64,000 nucleotides of DNA, from assembly GCF_010500245.1 (NCBI RefSeq), contig NZ_JAAGOX010000011.1, positions 310,001-374,000 on the forward strand. The letters are read 5' to 3'. This document shows positions 61,398-64,000 of this stretch, in pieces (within the stretch, counting starts at the first letter, position 1; each line of letters begins with the position of its first letter). A model generated the notes under the pieces. That model searched no databases, was not told where the DNA came from, and saw nothing but the letters and a program-made list of their open reading frames with translations. Origin of the DNA: Ruegeria sp. PrR005 (lineage in GTDB: Bacteria > Pseudomonadota > Alphaproteobacteria > Rhodobacterales > Rhodobacteraceae). Made by a program: the position numbers and the translations under genes.

Positions 61398-62183
61398 TCA
61401 GCTCAGGACCCTGGCGCTCTCGAAGACCGGTTCCGGATAGCCCACCCGCGCCAGATAGAGGCCTTGGGGCGGGCAGACGGGGCCGCAGGCGGCGCGGTCG
61501 CGGGCCGCAAGCGCGGCGCGCACCTGATCAGGGCTCCAGGCCCCTGCCCCCACCCGTTCGAGCGTGCCGACGAAACTGCGCACCTGGTTGTGCAGGAACG
61601 AACGCGCCCGCACGTGAAAGCGGATCTCGGGACCCGAGAAACTTTCCACCTCTTCGACACGCAATTCGTCCAGTGTCTTGACCGGGCTGGCCGCCTGGCA
61701 GATCGACGAGCGAAAGGTGGTAAAATCATGCCGCCCGACCAGCAGATCGGCGGCCGCCTGCATCGCGGCGGCGTCCAGGCGGTGACCCACCTGCCAGACC
61801 AGTCCGGCATCATGCGTCGCCGGTGCGCGCCGCATCAGCAGGCGGAACAGATACTGCCGCTCGGTGGCCGAGAAGCGGGCATGCCAGTCATCCGCCACCC
61901 GCGCCGCCGCGACGATCGCCACCGGCAACGGCTTCAGATGCCAGTTCAGCGCCTCGGACAGGCGGAACGGATCCCAGTCCCTGGACATGTCGCAATGGGC
62001 GACCTGGCCCAGCCCGTGCACCCCTGCATCGGTGCGCCCGGCGGCGGCAATCGTGTGCGGTCCCGGCTCCAGTCGGGCCAGCGCGTCCTCGATGGCGCCC
62101 TGAACCGACGGCAGCTCCTTCTGCCTTTGCCAACCGGCAAAGGGAGCGCCATGGTATTCGACTTTCAACGCGTATCTGGGCAT
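61398..62183 (-). CDS. truA: tRNA pseudouridine(38-40) synthase TruA
   Basis: Modifies uridines 38-40 in the anticodon stem of tRNAs. The catalytic Asp is in [15 protein letters not shown] (Asp52). Other family parts are [15 protein letters not shown] at the N-terminus, [24 protein letters not shown] and [11 protein letters not shown] at the C-terminus. The 261-residue length is typical. The start at 62183 is preferred; further upstream codons lie in the repeat element. Confidence 0.96.
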   Translation of the reverse strand: MPRYALKVEYHGAPFAGWQRQKELPSVQGAIEDALARLEPGPHTIAAAGRTDAGVHGLGQVAHCDMSRDWDPFRLSEALNWHLKPLPVAIVAAARVADDWHARFSATERQYLFRLLMRRAPATHDAGLVWQVGHRLDAAAMQAAADLLVGRHDFTTFRSSICQAASPVKTLDELRVEEVESFSGPEIRFHVRARSFLHNQVRSFVGTLERVGAGAWSPDQVRAALAARDRAACGPVCPPQGLYLARVGYPEPVFESARVLS

Positions 62184-62217
62184 GGCGCGCTGGTATCGCG
62201 CGGGCGCCGCCCTGTCC

Positions 62218-62281
62218 AGTGGGGGGCGTTGCCCCCGTCGCCTGACGGCGACTCCCCCGGAGTATTTCAGGCGAAATGAAG
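62218..62281 (-). repeat. Composite intergenic repeat, copy E
   Basis: Reverse-oriented copy just upstream of truA: GGGGGGCGTTGCCCCC, a CGCCTGACGGCG hairpin, then ACTCCCCCGGAGTATTTC and a GAAATGAAG end. In the reading direction of truA it appears as in the other copies. It would lie in the truA 5' leader or end an upstream transcript. Confidence 0.68.
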
Positions 62282-62338
62282 CGGCAGAGCCTTGCAAAAA
62301 ACAGCGCAGCGGCCGGGCACCCCGGCCGTGTCAGGAGA

Positions 62339-62578
62339 TCAGCCGCCAAGCGTCGCCTGCCGTTTGCACAGGCGGATGCCGGTCGGCCTGGCCTGCTCAG
62401 CCGCAGCCGGGTGGACCGTGAGAAGCGGCGTGGCGAAAAACTCACGGCAACCATCACCCTGGGGGTCATTCAGCTTTACCAAGATCCGTGCGACGGACCC
62501 GACCTTATCGCGGTGTGGTCGGCACGGGTGTTTCCCGCAATTGCAATCCGAAGGATACCCCCAACGGCCGATCCCCAT
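62339..62578 (-). pseudogene. Decayed paralogue of the small exported protein at 63304-63657
   Basis: The frame ending at 62339 has a C-terminus (LLTVHPAAAEQARPTGIRLCK) clearly like that of the intact gene about 1 kb away (LHHTIHPAGAAQAKLIGTRLCK), including QG-Cys before it. The N-terminal half and signal peptide are not recognisable and there is no ribosome site. It is best read as the 3' remnant of a duplicated gene, about 120-240 bp long. Confidence 0.45.
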
Positions 62579-62633
62579 GCCAAAGGCTGACTGTCCGGGC
62601 CTCGGATTGGTCGCGGCGGGTGTGCATACCGGG

Positions 62634-63029
62634 TCAGCTTCGCTCCGGTCCCGGTATCCAGCGCCGTATGATGTCTTGGCTGTCGTCGAAATGGGCTTCG
62701 AATATTGGGGAGGCGAGGATTGCCAGCATGTGCAGCTGGCCGTCGCCGACATTGCGGAAACCATGACGTCGTGTCGCGGGTATCAGTGCCGAATGGCCGG
62801 CCCTTGCCTGAAGCCGTTCCCCTTCGAACCAGATCTCCGCCTCGCCTGACAGCACCGTCAGGACCTCCTCCACCGGATGCCAGTGGGTCGGAGCCCCGAG
62901 TCCCGGCTCACACCACTGTTCGAAAATGGAAAGGGCGGAAGCGCCTGTCAGGGCCGAGACGCGCATGCGTGTCGAGACACCTGGACGCCAGTCAAGACAG
63001 GCTTGACTGTCATGATCGATCAAATCCAT
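62634..63029 (-). CDS. Cupin-domain protein
   Basis: 131-residue single-domain cupin. The metal-binding motif is THWHPVEEVLTVLSGEAEIWFEGE (His residues and Glu), with the second motif ATRRHGFRNVGDG. Function unknown; could be an enzyme or a small-ligand binder. ATG at 63029 follows GGGAGGT; an in-frame start at 63083 is possible. It lies between the paralogue remnant and the intact copy of the small exported protein. Confidence 0.8.
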   Translation of the reverse strand: MDLIDHDSQACLDWRPGVSTRMRVSALTGASALSIFEQWCEPGLGAPTHWHPVEEVLTVLSGEAEIWFEGERLQARAGHSALIPATRRHGFRNVGDGQLHMLAILASPIFEAHFDDSQDIIRRWIPGPERS

Positions 63030-63303
63030 GCCAACACCTCCCATGGGCGGGCGGAACTGGCCCGCTGCATTCGACCCGGCCACACTCCGTCCATCGCCCC
63101 CGCACCCCTGAACCAGGGATGGCGGTTGGCATTTTCCGGGTGCCTCCCCCCGAGCTCCGGAAAGAACGCCCTTGCCTGCAAGATATCATGTCCTGCGAGA
63201 TCGCACACGAGTTTCGGCTCTGGCTGGAAGTATGCATATGCCGGGAAAGATCCGAATGACCGCCAGAGGCCGTTCGTGGAGATAATTGAGAACGGTCTGA
63301 CTA
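63030..63303. other. Gap between the cupin gene and a small exported protein gene
   Basis: 274 bp upstream of the cupin gene. No gene is convincing here. It should contain the cupin promoter and the end of the exported protein transcript. A mild fall in GC near 63240-63300 is seen; no hairpin terminator was found. Confidence 0.35.
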
Positions 63304-63657
63304 TTACGGCGTCAGCATCCACCCCCCGTCCGCCCCCTTGCACAGCCGGGTGCCGATCAGCTTGGCCTGCGCGGCGCCAGCCGGGTGAATGGTGTGGTGC
63401 AGCACCGCGCATTCGCCCTGTACCGCGTCCACCCGCACCGCCCCGCGCGAGTCGGTTCCGGCGTTCTCCCAGGTCGCTTCGCGCCCGACAACGGGGCGGT
63501 CATCAACCACCAGCTGGCGCGAGGCCGCGCCCATCAGCTGGAAATCCTCGGGCGAGAGGCCGATCTCGGCAATGATGCGCGACAGCGGCTTGGCATCGGC
63601 GGCAGCGGCAAGGCTCAGGGCGGTGGCGGTCAGCAGAAAAAGGAAGGCGCGTCTCAT
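63304..63657 (-). CDS. Small exported protein of unknown function
   Basis: 117-residue protein with a signal peptide (AFLFLLTATALSLAAAADA, cleavage near residue 22). The mature part has PLSRIIAEIGLSPEDFQLMGAASRQLV and a C-terminal region with two Cys residues (QGECAVLHHTIHPAG and GTRLCKGADGGWML), which may form a disulfide. A decayed second copy of the C-terminal part lies at 62339-62578. No family is recognised. It is divergent from the ureidoglycine aminohydrolase gene. Confidence 0.7.
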   Translation of the reverse strand: MRRAFLFLLTATALSLAAAADAKPLSRIIAEIGLSPEDFQLMGAASRQLVVDDRPVVGREATWENAGTDSRGAVRVDAVQGECAVLHHTIHPAGAAQAKLIGTRLCKGADGGWMLTP

Positions 63658-63837
63658 CTGGTCCTCGAAATCGGTTCAGGTCTGTGGCCATCGTTACACG
63701 CCCCGACCGCACAGACCAAGATGCCGAACTGTCCCGGGTATCTTCAAAATATCCCGAAGGAACCTATCGGGTCTTTTGCCCTAGGACCGGGGGAATGCTT
63801 GTCCCAGATTGCCGGGTAACACAGGTACGAGGCACAG

Positions 63838-64000
63838 ATGGCACATCCCACCTATTACGCGCCCCAGGGCGGGCATCCGGGGCAAGAGCAGCTCTTGACC
63901 GACCGGGCGATGTTCACCACCGCCTATGCGGTGATCCCCAAGGGCACGATGCGCGACATCGTCACCAGTTTCCTGCCGTTCTGGGACAAGACGCGGGTCT
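63838..64000 (+). CDS. allE: (S)-ureidoglycine aminohydrolase, 5' part only
   Basis: First 54 codons of a cupin-type enzyme of purine breakdown that releases ammonia from ureidoglycine. The N-terminus (TYYAPQGGHPGQEQLLTDRA, AYAVIPKGTMRDIVTSFLPFWDKTR) matches this family by recollection. The gene continues beyond the window, so the catalytic cupin motifs are not visible. Moderate confidence only. Confidence 0.75.
   Translation, partial: MAHPTYYAPQGGHPGQEQLLTDRAMFTTAYAVIPKGTMRDIVTSFLPFWDKTRV

Noticed and set aside
62339-62764. A 141-residue protein gene on the minus strand
   Set aside because: Only its C-terminal part resembles a protein; the N-terminal part lies over the cupin gene and has no ribosome site.
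63738-63775. Sixth copy of the intergenic repeat
   Set aside because: Only a short likeness (CTTCAAAATATCCCG) is present, without the GC hairpin; too weak to count.

Overview
The window looks like a chromosomal segment of a marine alphaproteobacterium of the Rhodobacteraceae (Roseobacter group, close to Ruegeria). The reasons are high GC with GC-rich third codon positions, the gene order ftsH-tilS-cpoB-pal-tolB-tolA-tolR-tolQ-ybgC followed by ruvBAC, a folD/fhs one-carbon cluster, a phosphatidylcholine synthase, a Rhodobacterales-type DUF1127 gene, and Tad pilus genes with lipoprotein TPR partners. No rRNA, tRNA, CRISPR array or prophage was seen. One insertion sequence is present.

Layout. 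1-5211: end of a Tad (Flp pilus) operon: tadB (5' end outside the window), tadC, two TPR lipoproteins, a prepilin peptidase and an AAA ATPase. 5208-9214: a 3-hydroxyisobutyrate-dehydrogenase-like reductase, then two members of the ligase-associated DNA repair set (DEXH helicase and pdeM). 9223-13939 (minus): a membrane LytTR regulator, folD, a PchB-like chorismate mutase, fhs and a MOSC protein. 14043-26378 (minus): ftsH, tilS, the Tol-Pal envelope operon, ybgC, a hypothetical protein, a 2OG-Fe(II) oxygenase and the ruvCAB recombination operon. 26711-30972: DUF1127, a small membrane protein, then an MFS-MATE-prmA operon. 31208-34049 (plus): a YeeE/YedE transporter, a small secreted repeat protein and an ECF sigma/anti-sigma pair. 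34194-43336: priA, an XRE regulator, an RTX protein, a transaldolase-family enzyme, DUF484-xerC, pcs, a methyltransferase, a GreA/GreB-like factor and ogt. 43478-52408: P1 peptidase, ileS, a lipoprotein, a VIT-family protein, a group III truncated hemoglobin and a ycjX-GNAT-ycjF operon. 52589-56109: gcvH, a dienelactone hydrolase, an IS5-family element abutting it, a scar without a recognisable gene, and a 2-hydroxyacid dehydrogenase. 56230-64000: an acyl-CoA dehydrogenase/thioesterase pair, a DUF1007/NicO metal transport pair, a VOC protein, an AhpD-like protein, truA, a cupin, a small exported protein with a decayed paralogue nearby, and the start of an ureidoglycine aminohydrolase gene.

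Most genes are housekeeping and tightly packed, often with 4-bp stop/start overlaps that suggest translational coupling. The less ordinary content lies between genes: a composite repeat/terminator element present in five clear copies (near 6.0, 34.1, 43.4, 49.5 and 62.2 kb), a train of hairpins after the transaldolase gene, a 16-bp direct repeat with 32-bp period between the MFS and YeeE genes, a 21-bp-spaced direct repeat upstream of the AhpD-like gene, and the IS-associated scar. I saw no wholly new multi-gene system. The best candidates for undescribed biology are the Tad-linked ATPase, the PchB-like enzyme inside the C1-folate cluster, and the repeat element. All identifications rest on reading motifs and overall similarity by eye; no database search was run.
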